A stretch of 64,000 nucleotides of DNA from Pelomonas baiyunensis (GTDB taxonomy: Bacteria > Pseudomonadota > Gammaproteobacteria > Burkholderiales > Burkholderiaceae_C), in NCBI RefSeq assembly GCF_043555935.1, contig NZ_JBIGIB010000002.1, forward strand, positions 620,001-684,000, in the 5' to 3' direction. The position numbers were made by a program, and so were the translations under genes. A model generated the notes under the pieces. It made no database searches, was not told where the DNA came from, and saw only the letters and a list, made by a program, of their open reading frames with translations. Positions 63,411-64,000 of this stretch are shown in pieces; within the stretch, counting starts at the first letter, position 1, and each line of letters starts with the position of its first letter.

Positions 63411-63874
63411 GCTGCGTGCTCCTGCATGATGTTCTCGATGACGCGCACCGCATCCAGCAGTCGCTTGCGGCATGCGGCGTCTGGAAGCACACCCTGGATG
63501 GACAGCCCCGTCATGGCGACGACCATCGCCTCGCGCTGGAGCAGCTTCAGCGCCGCCGATGCGGACAGCGTGCGCTTAACGGCGGGCCGAGTGCATTCCG
63601 TGCCGTCATCCACCATCGCGCCCAGCTTCTCGGCCGCCTCAGCGAAGTCCCATTGATGGGCCTGCATCGCGTAGGCCAGCACGTCGCCGCCGTGGACCTC
63701 GCAGGCCATGCACTTAAAGGCACCGCTTGACGCTTTGATACGCATGGAGTCGCTGCCGCCATGGAAGACGCATCGCGTCGTCTTCCAGGGGCCAGGGCCT
63801 TTGAGCGTGAGCCCTTCGACCTCATAGAACGTCAATGGGTCGGGCAGCAAACTGCGGTCGAACTTCTTGCCCAT
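63407..63874 (-). CDS. CHC2 zinc-finger primase-like protein
   Basis: 155 residues. A DnaG-type zinc ribbon is visible as CVFH (Cys35, His38) and CMAC (Cys55, Cys58), with FKCMACEVHGGDVLAYAM being typical of phage and plasmid primases. There is no TOPRIM domain, so it is the zinc-binding part only and may guide a primase or the adjacent RepA protein. The C-terminal half is helical. The stop overlaps the start of the ATPase gene. Confidence 0.8.
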   Translation of the reverse strand: MGKKFDRSLLPDPLTFYEVEGLTLKGPGPWKTTRCVFHGGSDSMRIKASSGAFKCMACEVHGGDVLAYAMQAHQWDFAEAAEKLGAMVDDGTECTRPAVKRTLSASAALKLLQREAMVVAMTGLSIQGVLPDAACRKRLLDAVRVIENIMQEHAA

Positions 63875-63923
63875 CAGTGGCCTCCCGCATGGACAACCGA
63901 CGCGAGCGAGTCAGGTCGGTAAA

Positions 63924-64000
63924 TCATTGGTCGCCACCCTGAGCCTGAATCCAGGCGCGCACGTCGGCAGCCTTCCAGCGCGTGCAGCGCTGGCCCAGTC
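63924..64000 (-). CDS. AlpA/excisionase-like regulator, cut by window edge
   Basis: Only the last 24 codons and stop are visible: they read LGQRCTRWKAADVRAWIQAQ and four more residues. The C-terminus of AlpA-family and excisionase-type proteins has this R-W-x3-D-V-x-x-W pattern (winged helix end). It lies 49 bases upstream of the primase-like gene on the same strand. AlpA-like regulators control excision and replication of P4-like satellites and islands. Confidence 0.6.
   Translation of the reverse strand, partial: LGQRCTRWKAADVRAWIQAQGGDQ

Overview
The window is a high-GC proteobacterial chromosome segment. Gene content and order point to the Burkholderiales (Betaproteobacteria), probably a Comamonadaceae or Leptothrix/Rubrivivax-type organism: gyrA-ompA-ubiG-gph-ssrA in that order, the serC-pheA-tyrA-aroA-cmk-rpsA-ihfB-lapA-lapB string, an aroA-cmk gene fusion, and a short OmpA-like protein with a proline linker. 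This placement comes from recognised proteins, not from a database search.

Layout. (1) About 1-16.8 kb is an accessory, defence-type region. It opens with the tail of a BREX phage-defence locus: an unknown gene cut by the window edge, pglZ and brxL. Next is a GHKL-type ATPase, then a convergent operon of a STAS-like/winged-helix protein, a small unknown protein and a cysteine-rich DUF4417 protein, with a clear promoter/operator in front of it. Between 8.4 and 13.6 kb are genes I cannot name. Two of them sit behind long leaders full of small perfect hairpins, and a probable ADP-ribosyltransferase with a small partner gene follows. A TPR-like gene and a DUF433/DUF5615 toxin-antitoxin pair with a palindromic operator close the region.

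(2) About 17.0-59.3 kb is housekeeping chromosome: a TonB-domain protein, suhB, trmJ, a large sensor-diguanylate cyclase, a mogA-like gene, darP, pmbA, a complete branched-chain amino-acid-type ABC transporter (livJHMGF-like), rpsU with a YqeY protein, a BaiN/YhiN flavoprotein, a PAS protein with a degenerate GGDEF domain, dnaE, a patatin-like phospholipase, msbA, four glycosyltransferases, lapB-lapA, ihfB, rpsA, the aromatic amino acid/serine operon, gyrA, ompA, ubiG, gph and ssrA (tmRNA).

(3) From the 3' end of ssrA, a classic integration site, to the right edge the sequence looks acquired. It has a two-gene cassette (a winged-helix-like protein and a PD-(D/E)XK nuclease-like protein, joined by a 4-base overlap), then a leftward replication module: an AlpA-like regulator cut by the window edge, a CHC2 zinc-finger primase-like protein and a RepA-type AAA ATPase. 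No integrase is visible.

The best candidates for undescribed biology are the ATPase/STAS-like/DUF4417 module beside BREX, the two-gene nuclease cassette downstream of ssrA, and the tandem-hairpin leaders at 9.2-10.7 kb.
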